The translations under genes and the position numbers were made by a program. A stretch of DNA of 64,000 nucleotides from Hondaea fermentalgiana. Taxonomy: Eukaryota; Sar; Bigyra; Thraustochytrida; Thraustochytriidae. The stretch is taken from NCBI GenBank assembly GCA_014084085.1, contig NPFB01000058.1, positions 80,510-144,509 on the forward strand. The letters are read 5' to 3'. The notes below the pieces were generated by a model, which was not told the origin of the DNA, searched no databases, and saw only the letters and a list, made by a program, of their open reading frames with translations. Below, in pieces: positions 53,843 through 62,538 of this stretch (its first letter is position 1; every line of letters begins with the position of its first letter).

Positions 53843-54625
53843 ATGATCGCGCGACCTGTTCGGGAAAGGCTTGTGCTATGGGGCGCCGGGGCTGCCTGCG
53901 GAGCGGCCCTGCACGCTCTGGGCTGTGCAGCCTATGCCGCCTGGACATCTCAAGCCTCTTCTTCTTCTGATTCTTCTTCTTCTTCTATTTCCTCGCATGC
54001 TACGGACGAGCCTGAAATGCGCTGGAGCGATATTGATGCCGATCTCACGCTCTCTGGCGGTAGCACCAAGATCGCTTGCCCTGTCGAAGTGGTCAAAGCT
54101 TTTTTATTGGCTCAGAGTTGTCGAGATCTCGACGCAATCTGCGACTTGGTGGCAGAAGACATTATTTACATCAATGAGCCACACCCACCTGAATATACAA
54201 TTCGTGGCAAGACCATGTTTCGAGAGGCTTTTGCTGCTTCAGCGTGTATGCGATGCATCAAATCAGACTTGACAACGCTCAAATTTGCGCGCAATGGCTC
54301 ACTTGTCTTCGTTGAGCGCATCGATAACTTTCTCATCAATGGCACCTGGCTAAGAATACCCATTTGTGGATACTTCAAGGTAAGAAAAGTTAACCTCGCA
54401 CCGTGGAGCCCTTCCTTGGCTTTTAATATTCACCAGCTTCTGACTGACAAATGCTCAATGCTCTTCTCTGTCCAGGTTTGCCAAGGCAAGATTGAGTTTT
54501 GGAAGGACTATTGGGACTATTGCCGCTACAAGGAGTTTGTTCGCAACACTTTTGGCAAGGGGGCAAGCATGCGAGCTGCCCTTGCCCAGGACCAAATCGT
54601 CACACCTTCCGCCTCGGCCTCATGA
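53843..54625 (+). CDS. Limonene-epoxide-hydrolase/SnoaL-fold protein with N-terminal membrane anchor (2 exons)
   Basis: Exon 1 is 53843-54379 and exon 2 is 54476-54625, giving 228 residues. The 96-nt intron (GTAAGA to TCCAG) has no stop and keeps the frame, so the uninterrupted frame hides it. Removing it joins GYFKV directly to CQGKIEFWKDYWDY, the family's conserved end. After MIARPVRERL, a hydrophobic segment (about residues 9-35) looks like a signal anchor, followed by a Ser run. Residues about 75-215 match the NTF2-like fold of limonene-1,2-epoxide hydrolase: VVKAFLLAQSCRDLDAICDL, EYTIRGKTMF and FVERIDNFLINGTWLRIPI. The catalytic Asp-Arg-Asp set cannot be confirmed by eye. Substrate unknown. 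Confidence 0.78.
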   Translation: MIARPVRERLVLWGAGAACGAALHALGCAAYAAWTSQASSSSDSSSSSISSHATDEPEMRWSDIDADLTLSGGSTKIACPVEVVKAFLLAQSCRDLDAICDLVAEDIIYINEPHPPEYTIRGKTMFREAFAASACMRCIKSDLTTLKFARNGSLVFVERIDNFLINGTWLRIPICGYFKVRKVNLAPWSPSLAFNIHQLLTDKCSMLFSVQVCQGKIEFWKDYWDYCRYKEFVRNTFGKGASMRAALAQDQIVTPSASAS

Positions 54626-55204
54626 TGCGAACATGCTTTCCACATCTCTGTTCCCCTTTCTCAAATTTTTCCTGAAAAAATATGTCCGTCAGTGGCATCG
54701 TTCGATTTGGCGCACACGACACATGTTCGCCGGGCAACGTCGTGAAGTCGATCAACTTTCCTCCTTTTTTACGTGCTGCTTTTCCACAGATATGCAGGCA
54801 GAACCAAAACACCTCTCGCCGCCACCCTTCACCCGAAAATCATGAACGGCATTCATTTTCGCTGTAAACACCAAAAGCAACGAGCTCCTTCAACTTCAAG
54901 TTGGGTTGGGACGGATGCTGGATGGCAACCCGGTCCAAAAAAAAAAAAAACACCGCGAAAAAATTGCGCGAAAACCAAGGCTCTGCTGCGCCAGTCTTAT
55001 TTCTCTCGCAGCGCTCGGGTCCACGATCAACGTGCGCGGGATCGCAATTGTCTCAGGAGCGCGCCTTGCCTAGCCGACTACCCGGCGACCGGTCTCCCTC
55101 CGGCGGTCCTCTGCGCGGCGTAGCTCGTTGCGTGCGAATCGGAAAAGAGGCGCCGAGCGAGGCAGAGCAAGTGGTCGCGAAGGGCACAAGCTCATTCCAG
55201 AAGC
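54626..55204. other. Intergenic region between two plus-strand genes
   Basis: About 580 bp. It contains a 14-base A run at about 54938-54951 and GC-rich sequence approaching the next ATG. No gene supported. Confidence 0.4.
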
Positions 55205-55474
55205 ATGAGCGGGCTCTCGCGGCTGGCAGACGTCGGCCAGCGCACGGTGGTTGCGGGGCTTATTGGTGCCACCCTTTTCCTTGGATACTCGACTTTCAAC
55301 CAGAGCGTGACGCTGGTCGAGCGCAGACAAAAGCTTAATGCCAGGCTTCGCGAGCTGGAGGAACAGGGTGTAGTCCCAGAGGGCACCTCTGACGGCAAGG
55401 TCAAGGGCCTCAAGCTCGACATGAAGACCATGGAAGTCAGCTTCAACGACGAGGTTCTCGACTCCAAAAAATAA
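55205..55474 (+). CDS. Small single-pass membrane protein, COX14-like
   Basis: An 89-residue frame from ATG. Residues about 14-34 (VVAGLIGATLFLGYSTF) form one hydrophobic segment. A basic amphipathic stretch (ERRQKLNARLRELEEQ) and a short hydrophilic tail follow. The LADVGQRT start and the helix placement recall COX14/C12orf62, a small inner-membrane protein that helps cytochrome c oxidase subunit 1 assembly (LADIGYKT in human). The similarity is short and could be chance. The frame uses GC-rich codons like the neighbouring genes, which supports a real gene. A mitochondrial location is inference. Confidence 0.62.
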   Translation: MSGLSRLADVGQRTVVAGLIGATLFLGYSTFNQSVTLVERRQKLNARLRELEEQGVVPEGTSDGKVKGLKLDMKTMEVSFNDEVLDSKK

Positions 55475-55987
55475 GACTTGCTTCGCGTGAGTAAAACAAC
55501 CAACTTGATCTTTCTTTCCTTTCCTGTTGAAACTCCTTTTTCATCTTTCGGCTGTCGATGGACTGCATCAAGTCTCTTCGTTACTTGTCCTGACTTCTCT
55601 TTCTTTCTGCGCAAGCAAGAGCACGACGGACAGCCCGTAGATCTTGTGCTTGATAAACAATGTGTTCAGCTTTGTTGTATCGTGAGCGAGGCAGCGGCTA
55701 TACCGGCCGTTCTCGTTCATATCAACGAACTAAACAAGATTGGCACGTCCTTTCATTCGTGCACGACGTTTAGCCAGTAGATCTTGTGCCTGATAAACGA
55801 TGGCCTTTTGCCTTGTTTTATCGTGTGGGAAGCAGCGGCTACACCGGCCGTTTTTGTAATGAACTAGACAAAAAAGCACGTCCTTTCACTCGCTCTCCTC
55901 TTTCCTCTTTTTTATTTTTTCATAAAGGGCAGGTCAGATCTAGCGTGCTTGCCAATATGATTGTCTCTCTTTAACATGTAATGGAAC
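55475..55987. other. Convergent 3' region with a diverged direct repeat
   Basis: About 510 bp between the COX14-like stop and the UTP18 stop. Two related blocks of about 120-130 bp occupy most of it. No gene. Confidence 0.5.
55630..55895. repeat. Direct duplication of a ~125-bp block
   Basis: Copy 1 is about 55630-55762 and copy 2 about 55771-55895. Shared words include GTAGATCTTGTGC, TGATAAAC, AGCGGCTA, ACCGGCCGTT and GCACGTCCTTTCA. An 8-9 base indel and scattered substitutions separate them. The offset is 141 bp at the left end. It lies between two convergent genes and matches no element I know. Confidence 0.8.
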
Positions 55988-58594
55988 CTAAGCGGCGGTC
56001 TTGTAGTGGTTGAGACGGTACAAGAGGCAGCGACCGCGATCGTTGCCGAGGGCAAGCATACCCGATCCAGGGCTAAAAGAAACTGCACTAGCATAATGCA
56101 GCGGAGTTTTCGATGTCGGCCAGTTCTGCACAACGCTGAGTGTGTTCGTGTTAAACAGGCGCACGGCATCCTGCTTGCGACGCGACATCAGCGCAAGCAG
56201 TTGCCCATCGCCATTAAAGGTCACCTGGTCCACTGCGGTGGTGAGCGACATGATGGCCTTGGTGGGCTCCGGAGCCTTGCTCGCGTCTGCGCGGCTCAAT
56301 GCATCCATCTCATAAAGGTTCACAACACCGTTCGAAGAGCCAACAGCCAGCCGATCGTTCGCATTCGTCACGGCCAAGGAGCGCGTCCACGTGCTACCCT
56401 GATCCTGGAAGCGAAAAAGGATGCGCCGAGTCCGCATGTCCCAGCAATACACGCGACCATGATCGCCGCCAGAGTACAGGTAGCGCCCATCCTGCGAAAA
56501 AGCAGCACAAGACGCGTTTTCGTTCATCTTGACATTTGCAACCCACTGCTTGGACTCCTGCGAGACGAGGATAACGTTGCCGTCATATCCCATAAAGGCT
56601 AGGAGAGAACCGTCCGGCGCCACGGCCATACTCTCCAAACTGCGCTCCGCTCTGCCTAGAATGTTCGGAACCTTGCCTACGGACCCGGACTCGAGGTCGA
56701 GCCAGTAAAAGAACCTGCGTCGGCCGACGCAAATGAGCTGCTCGTGATTACGACCCGTAAACTGCGCGTTAAAGATGGGCATATCGCGAAGGTAAACAGA
56801 CTCTACGCGGGCATTCACCTTGCCGTCGACCTTGAAAATGCGCACTGCCTTGTCGTATCCCGCGGTGGCCAAAAGCTGCCCCTGTTTGTGCCACGCCACG
56901 CTCTGCACTACGGCTTTTGATGGCGCGTGCTGGTTCGCGTCGTTCAGCCGGGACACGTACAAACGACCCGGAGGGAGCCGTCGGAACTCGTTTGCTCTCC
57001 GCGTGAGGGGCTCGCTGCTTCGGAGGAGAGCCATCTCTTCATCCTCGGAATCTGCATCATCCGCATCACCCTCTGCGTCGTCCCCAGCATCCTTTCTGCG
57101 CGCACGTTTGCGTGAAGGCAACTCCGCCCATTCTGCGTCGCGGTTCATTTTCCGAAATTGCTCTCGAAGTCGCTTCGAGTATTCTTTGCCGTCCACCACG
57201 CCTTCGTCGCGATCTTCGCGCAGCTTGCGCGCCTTGCTCGACTTGCGAAGATCAACCTGGACCGCGAGATCGTCGTCGTCTTCCCACGCTGCCGCGGCGG
57301 CCTTCTTCGTTTGATTCTTCTTCTTCTTCTTCTTCGTCAATCCAGAGTCTTCTTCGTCGCTGTCGTCAGCAGTGCCCTTGTCCTCGACAAAAATGTCCGC
57401 GTCGCGCAGCTCTCGCGCTTTGGCGCCGCTGTTGACAGCCTCCAGCTCCTTTCGGGTCTTTGAGCTTTTAAGGTTGCCGAAGAGGGCCATTTCCAGCGCC
57501 TGTTCTTCCTCGTCACTCTCTCCGTCGTCGTCGTCGTCATCGTCTTCGTCTTCTTCTTCTTCTTCTTCTTCCTCCTCTTCCTCCTCCTCTTCGTCATCAT
57601 CATCCTCTTCTTCCGCATCCTCGTTCGCGTTCGAGCGTGCGCCGTTGCGCGCAATCATTTGCGAAATGAGGTCGCCTTCCTCTTCTTCTTCTTCTTCTTC
57701 TTCTTCATCCTCCTCCTCCTCCTCCTCCTCCTCCTCCTCTTCTTCTTCTTCGCCACTCTCAATCACGTCATCGGAGTCCGAAGATTTCTCTGCAAGCTCT
57801 TTCGTCACAATCAGCTCCTCTTGCTCCTCCTGGACATCTTCCTCGCTGTCATCATCGTCCTTGGCGGATGGAGGGGCAAATCGCGAGCCCCTCCTCGTGG
57901 TGCGCGGCGTAGCGAGGATTGTCTCTGCCGTACGATGGGAAGCTTCAGCGTCCTCTTCGTCATCGTCCTCGTCGTCGTCATCTTCATCCTTTTCCTCCAC
58001 TGCCTCGTCCTCGTCGTCATCGCCGTCTTCGACTTGGGCATCGACGTCAGCTTTGTCGTCATCGCTATCCTCCTCCTCAAGATCATTCGTGTCCACCTTT
58101 GATTGCAGAGCGCTCGTTTCGGCAGTGAGTTCTTTGCCCTTTTCTTCAACTGACGCATCCGAAAGGTCTTCGTCCGAATGACTATCATCACCACTCTCAA
58201 CATGGTCTACCTTGACAAAGTCGTCCGTTTCCGCAGCTTTAGCCGGCGTCGACGGAGCTTTAGCGGGCGTCGCCGCAGCTTTGCGGAGTTCGAGATCGCC
58301 CATCGTCTTTCTCCGACGCTGTGCGCGCGTAAGGAGCGGCGAAAAATGGTTGACAATTTCAACAGAGCTATCGTCCGAATCATCACCCTCGTCCGCAGTT
58401 CTAGACAGCTGCTTCTTGGCAGCGCGAGAAACCTTTGGCTTGATAGCAGTAGCAGCTCCGCGCTTGGGCAACTGGCGCGACTTCGGCTGCTTTACCGCTG
58501 TTGCTGCCCTCGTTGCAGCTCGGGTCTTGGACTTTGATGGTGTCGCCACATCGCCCGGGGACTTGGCCCCTGCTCCCGTTCTCGTGCGAGGCAT
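55988..58594 (-). CDS. UTP18: U3 snoRNP / SSU processome WD40 protein UTP18
   Basis: An 868-residue intronless nucleolar protein needed for early 18S rRNA processing. The C-terminal 330 residues form the WD40 propeller, with VQSVAWHKQGQLLATAGYDK, AAFSQDGRYLYSGGDHGRVY, LAVGSSNGVVNLYEMD and SFSPGSGMLALGNDRGRCLL. The family segment just before it, YSKRLREQFRKMNRDAEWAEL, is clear and distinguishes UTP18 from other WD40 proteins. The N-terminal half is a very acidic low-complexity region coded by long GAA/GAG/GAC runs (57520-57760 and 57940-58080 on this strand). It is longer than in yeast Utp18, which has 594 residues. The start is an ATG (MPRTRTGAGAK). Confidence 0.94.
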   Translation of the reverse strand: MPRTRTGAGAKSPGDVATPSKSKTRAATRAATAVKQPKSRQLPKRGAATAIKPKVSRAAKKQLSRTADEGDDSDDSSVEIVNHFSPLLTRAQRRRKTMGDLELRKAAATPAKAPSTPAKAAETDDFVKVDHVESGDDSHSDEDLSDASVEEKGKELTAETSALQSKVDTNDLEEEDSDDDKADVDAQVEDGDDDEDEAVEEKDEDDDDEDDDEEDAEASHRTAETILATPRTTRRGSRFAPPSAKDDDDSEEDVQEEQEELIVTKELAEKSSDSDDVIESGEEEEEEEEEEEEEEDEEEEEEEEEEGDLISQMIARNGARSNANEDAEEEDDDDEEEEEEEEEEEEEEDEDDDDDDDGESDEEEQALEMALFGNLKSSKTRKELEAVNSGAKARELRDADIFVEDKGTADDSDEEDSGLTKKKKKKNQTKKAAAAAWEDDDDLAVQVDLRKSSKARKLREDRDEGVVDGKEYSKRLREQFRKMNRDAEWAELPSRKRARRKDAGDDAEGDADDADSEDEEMALLRSSEPLTRRANEFRRLPPGRLYVSRLNDANQHAPSKAVVQSVAWHKQGQLLATAGYDKAVRIFKVDGKVNARVESVYLRDMPIFNAQFTGRNHEQLICVGRRRFFYWLDLESGSVGKVPNILGRAERSLESMAVAPDGSLLAFMGYDGNVILVSQESKQWVANVKMNENASCAAFSQDGRYLYSGGDHGRVYCWDMRTRRILFRFQDQGSTWTRSLAVTNANDRLAVGSSNGVVNLYEMDALSRADASKAPEPTKAIMSLTTAVDQVTFNGDGQLLALMSRRKQDAVRLFNTNTLSVVQNWPTSKTPLHYASAVSFSPGSGMLALGNDRGRCLLYRLNHYKTAA

Positions 58595-59144
58595 GACGAC
58601 ACGCTAATCTACTCTATTCAATCCCACGAGTTGTCAACGAATGCGTCGACGATCAGGCTCAAAAAAAAGAGTACGTAGAAACCTCGAACCAGAGGTTGAG
58701 TCGCCAAGGCTTGGCGCAGACGTCAAGACCGCGCTAGTTGACTCTCGATCAAAGATCAAGCCTTCCTCGGACTAATCCCGCAACCAGTCGAGCGGATTGT
58801 TTGCGTCCGCCCGCGCTCGCTCGCTCGCGCGCTCGCTCGATGATGTCGCTCGTCGCCTCCTCTCCGCGCGCGCGCGCGATAAGAGTCTTGTTTGCAGTCG
58901 GGGTCCTGTCGCCCAGAACTACTGGCCCTGCGCAAAGAACACTCGAGCGAAACAGAACGAATGTAGAACACGCAGATAGGTCTTTTACCGTACTTCGAAA
59001 GGTCGTTTAGCTCTTTTCCGTCGACCCGGTGCCTCTATCTTACTAGTTCGCTTGAGCGTAAACCGGCAAAAGCGTCGCGCCGCGCAGTAGCGCAGTGCGT
59101 ACGGGTCGCACGGAGCACAGCGAGGGCGCTCGCGCGTGAGTAGG
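58595..59144. other. Divergent region between UTP18 and the p24 gene
   Basis: About 550 bp shared by two divergent housekeeping genes. It holds CGCTCGCTCG and CGCGCG stretches near 58814-58880. No gene or clear motif. Confidence 0.4.
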
Positions 59145-59657
59145 ATGGGCGCTCCCACGCGTGCATCAGTTCTTGCTTTGCTTGTGGCTTTGGTGGCTGC
59201 AACGCTCTTTCCCGCGTGCGAGGGACGCACCTTCGTGACGATCAAGGCAGACGAGGAGGTCTGTTTCTTTGAGGACCTCGCGACTGGAGAGCAGATGCGC
59301 GGATCGTACCAGGTCATCGATGGAGGGTACCTCGATATCGACTTGGCAGTGATCTACTCTAGGACACAGAAAAAGATTGTCGAGCACTTTCGTCAGGAAG
59401 AGGGCAATTTCGAGTTTGACGCCGCCGAGGCTGGACGCTACAAAGTGTGTTTTGGAAATAAGCTCTCGACGAGTGCCGCCAAAAAAGTACAGTTTTCGAT
59501 CCATGCCGGTCGCGTTGACGAGCTCCTGGAGAATGAGGCCACCGAGGGTCTCGCAGACAAGGTAAGCTTTTATTTTTTCTATGAACTAGTTCACGACCCC
59601 TTGTCAAGAATCGAAAACTCACCAATCCCTTTGCGATATTATGCCCACTCCTTTTTA

Positions 59658-59696
<39 letters not shown>

Positions 59697-59950
59697 GCTT
59701 ACATATATATTTATAGTCTTCGGTGGATCGTGTTCATCAGCTTGTGCTCAGCCTTGGTCGCCGGGTTAGCGACCTCAAGGAGCAGGAGGAGTACCTACGA
59801 CGGCGAAGCGAGCGCCACCAGCGCACCACAGAAAGCACGAGCTCCAGAGTTCTTCTTTCTTCCTTATGCGAAGCTTTCATTCTCGTTGCCGTCAATCTCT
59901 GGCAGATTTACTATTTGCGGAGGTTCTTTGAAGTCAAGCGCATTCTCTAG
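59145..59950 (+). CDS. p24/TMED cargo receptor (GOLD domain), 2 exons
   Basis: Exon 1 is 59145-59561 and exon 2 is 59717-59950. The 155-nt intron (GTAAGC to TATAG) contains a long CT microsatellite; the junction is phase 0 and the product is 216 residues, the usual p24 size. A signal peptide ends near residue 26, and the GOLD domain (about 27-125) has the paired cysteines C40 and C102. A coiled-coil region (VLSLGRRVSDLKEQEEYLRRR) and a C-terminal membrane helix (ILVAVNLWQIYY) follow. The short cytosolic tail RRFFEVKRIL has the FF signal at 209-210 for COPII export. p24 proteins select cargo for ER-Golgi vesicles. The alpha/beta/gamma/delta subclass is uncertain. Confidence 0.93.
59656..59698. 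repeat. (CT)n microsatellite inside the p24 intron
   Basis: About 20 CT dinucleotides with few interruptions, forming an extended pyrimidine tract upstream of the TATAG acceptor. Confidence 0.88.
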
Positions 59951-60628
59951 CTCGTTCGCGTCGTGCGTTCTGTCACAATGATTCAATACAATTTTTTTTT
60001 TCCTGGCTCCGCGCTCACTGTCACGACGTGCATAGCTGAACGCTCGTGAGACATTGGGATTACCGATTGGCTTCTCTTTTTGTTCGAAGGACACTTGGTT
60101 GTTGACAAGGTATAAACGACTCACATGAGGCGACCAGCAACAGACCAGCGACTGGTGGCGAGTTCTTCTTTTTGTTTACAAGCAAAGATGATAGCCTGGC
60201 TTGCGTTACCGTGGTGGACAAAAGTCATGAGCGCCCTTGACCATCGTCCTTGATTCCACGCGCTTGCCATCAGGTCCAGGAAAGAATGAAGAATGAAAAA
60301 GAAAAAAGAAAAGAAAAAGAAAGTCGGAGCGAGGGAGTGTGAGTGAGAGAGCAAACTTGAAGCGTCGAGTGCCTCTTTCTCACCTCACCATCGCGAAGAC
60401 CCCGCGGCCGAGGAGCGCGCTGCGAGGAGTTGGCGCGCGGAGGGGCGCGGGCCTGCCAGAGCTTTGCGCGACTGGGCTGCGGCGGGCTGCCGCGCGGGCA
60501 CGCGCGCGACGAGGAACCTCCCTCGGCCGGTGTCGAATTGAGCCTCGCCGCCGAGACCCCGAGGGAGTGCACACGCGCGCGTGCGCGCGCGCGCGCAGCG
60601 AAGGGGCGTCGCGCGGCAGTCCGTGAAG
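59951..60628. other. Intergenic region between p24 and the UBL gene
   Basis: About 680 bp. A T run lies at 59992-60002 and AAGAAAAAG purine repeats at 60293-60325. Very GC-rich DNA with a GCGCGC run (60566-60597) abuts the next ATG. No gene. Confidence 0.4.
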
Positions 60629-61809
60629 ATGTCGGCTCTCGAGAATGAGGACGACCTCATGGACCTCGAGTCGTCCTTTATCGCACTCACGATTCGCTCG
60701 CTGTCGGGCATCGAGATGCCCTTTCCGCAAATCAGCCTCTTTGTTGGCGTCGATGAGCTCAAGCAAATCATCGCCAACGAGAACAGCGACTTCCCCGTAT
60801 CATCTCAACGGCTCATTAAGGTAAGTCGGCCTTGCACAGTCTCTAGGGATTTGCCCTTTCTCTTTCTCTTTCCTCGCTTAATTTCGACACGTTTGGCGTG
60901 CATCCCACTGACACCATTTGCGCTTGTGTAATACTTGCTTGCTTAACAACAACAGGGTGTCACCGTCTTTGAGGACTCCAAAACACTCGGAGACGTACGT
61001 TTTTCTGGAACAAAAAGAGAAGAATCAATTTAAAGATCATGCGTTTGCCACTCCCATTCACGTGTTTTGGTAAAATCGCGCACACAAAACAGACAGAGTC
61101 TCACTGACGTCGTGTTGCTCAACCATGCATGTCTCACAGTACAATCTGAAGAGCGGCGATACAGTATATGTGGTAAAGAAACTTGACGCTATCGACGACG
61201 ATGGCGATGGCGACGACGGCCTTGGCCCCATTGTTCGCGTCACGAACAGTGTCGATTCGAACCAGATTACGGTGGTCGTACCTAACGGTGCGCGCGGTGG
61301 CTCACGTTTGCTCATCAACCCTCCTGGGCGCGAGCAAATGTCTGTTCTTGTCCCCGCGGGTCTGCGAAGCGGCGATCGCTTCCAGGTCCGTCTGCCTCCT
61401 CTCAACAATGCAAACCGCAATGACCGAATTCGAATTGGCGGGAACAATGATGGTCAAATCATGCAGGTCACTTGCCCAGGTACGTGTATGGATCCTGTTT
61501 TCTAAGAAGCTTGCTGACACTCTCGATCCACTCGCACGTGGATTACCATGTATTTTCTTTTGCGCAGCAAACGCCCGGGGCGGGCAGTCCATTCTCGTAC
61601 GTTTTTAAAGTAGCCTCTCTTTTGGCCTGTTTGCATGATGAGGCGTGAAAGAAGTCAGAGATCAGAGTCCGCTGACGTGAATTTCTTTCCACCTCTCTAT
61701 TTGTTTTGCGTAGATCGAGGTCCCAGGTCGCGGCAGGATGCGCGTCGAGGTGCCACGGGGCGTACGACCCGGCCAGACCTTTCGATTCCGTGTTCCTCCC
61801 AGCACATGA
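60629..61809 (+). CDS. Ubiquitin-like protein with duplicated VPxGxRxG repeat (5 exons)
   Basis: Exons are 60629-60820, 60956-60994, 61140-61479, 61568-61596 and 61714-61809. Introns begin GTAAGT, GTACGT, GTACGT and GTACGT, and all end in AG. Phases match at every junction and the product is 231 residues. Residues about 15-92 (ALTIRSLSGIEMPFPQ, VGVDELKQIIA, QRLIKGVTVFEDSKTLGDYN, DTVYVVKK) follow the ubiquitin-like fold. After an acidic DDDGDGDD spacer come two similar blocks at 120-164 and 184-229, each with ARGG and ending GxRxGxxFxxRxPP. The second block is spread over exons 3-5, one only 29 nt. I do not recognise the repeat by name. A proteasome-shuttle or membrane-adaptor role is only a guess. 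The first AG and frame agreement make the exon model strong. Confidence 0.85.
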
Positions 61810-62538
61810 TGATCATATAGCTAGTTGGTGTCTCCCCAAGCCAAGCCTGCGTTACCCACATCCATACTACGTCATTCCCCGTCGCTTTCAATAGTCTATT
61901 CTTCACTTTTCTTCGACGCTAGATACCACACGATCAAGTGACAAATGTTTTTGATCATGCGACTGATTGCGCAGAGCTGTCTTTTGGCCTTTTGTAAGAC
62001 TCCGTCATTGCCATCAGAGGACAGCGTGCTATCTCGCAACGATCTCGCATTCTGACTGGTACTTCTTGTCTCATCTTGGCAAGCTTATCATTCTCAATCT
62101 CCAAGTTGTTTCGTTCTTTTGTCTTTTCCTTGTTTCTTTCTGCTCATCAAATGTCGAGTCGTCTTGTCCAGTCTTTATTTTGCCATTTGTTGGATAGATG
62201 AATCAAACAGGTGAAGGTTGACACCAAGAGATTCGACCGGCTTACTTCCTCCAACGCAAAGGCTGCGGCCATCATAAATCACAGACTGCGAGCCTTCAGA
62301 AAATACAGACTCGCCAAATTCCTCGTGCCAGTCTTTTTAAAACTTCAAAATGTATTTCGCTTCGTTTGTTCTACTCATTTTTCGCACAAGGTTGTCTCAC
62401 GTCGAGACGTCTTGTTGAGTCTTGGACATACAAACCACCATGGAAAACTACTGAATTTTTGCGAAAATCAAGGCCTACGGCAGACAGGCTCACGGCATCC
62501 TTTTGCGTCGACTTCGTCCGAGACTATACTTCCTTCGC
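61810..62538. other. Convergent 3' region between the UBL and PLAC8 genes
   Basis: About 730 bp, relatively AT-rich. A frame at 62211-62561 starts with GTG after an AACAG and reads as a basic peptide for about 40 codons, but no partner exon or family was found. Otherwise no feature. Confidence 0.4.

Noticed and set aside
57372..58181. Long Ser-rich plus-strand frame over UTP18
   Set aside because: The poly-Ser run is the complement of GAA/GAG/GAC acidic codons in UTP18, not a separate protein.
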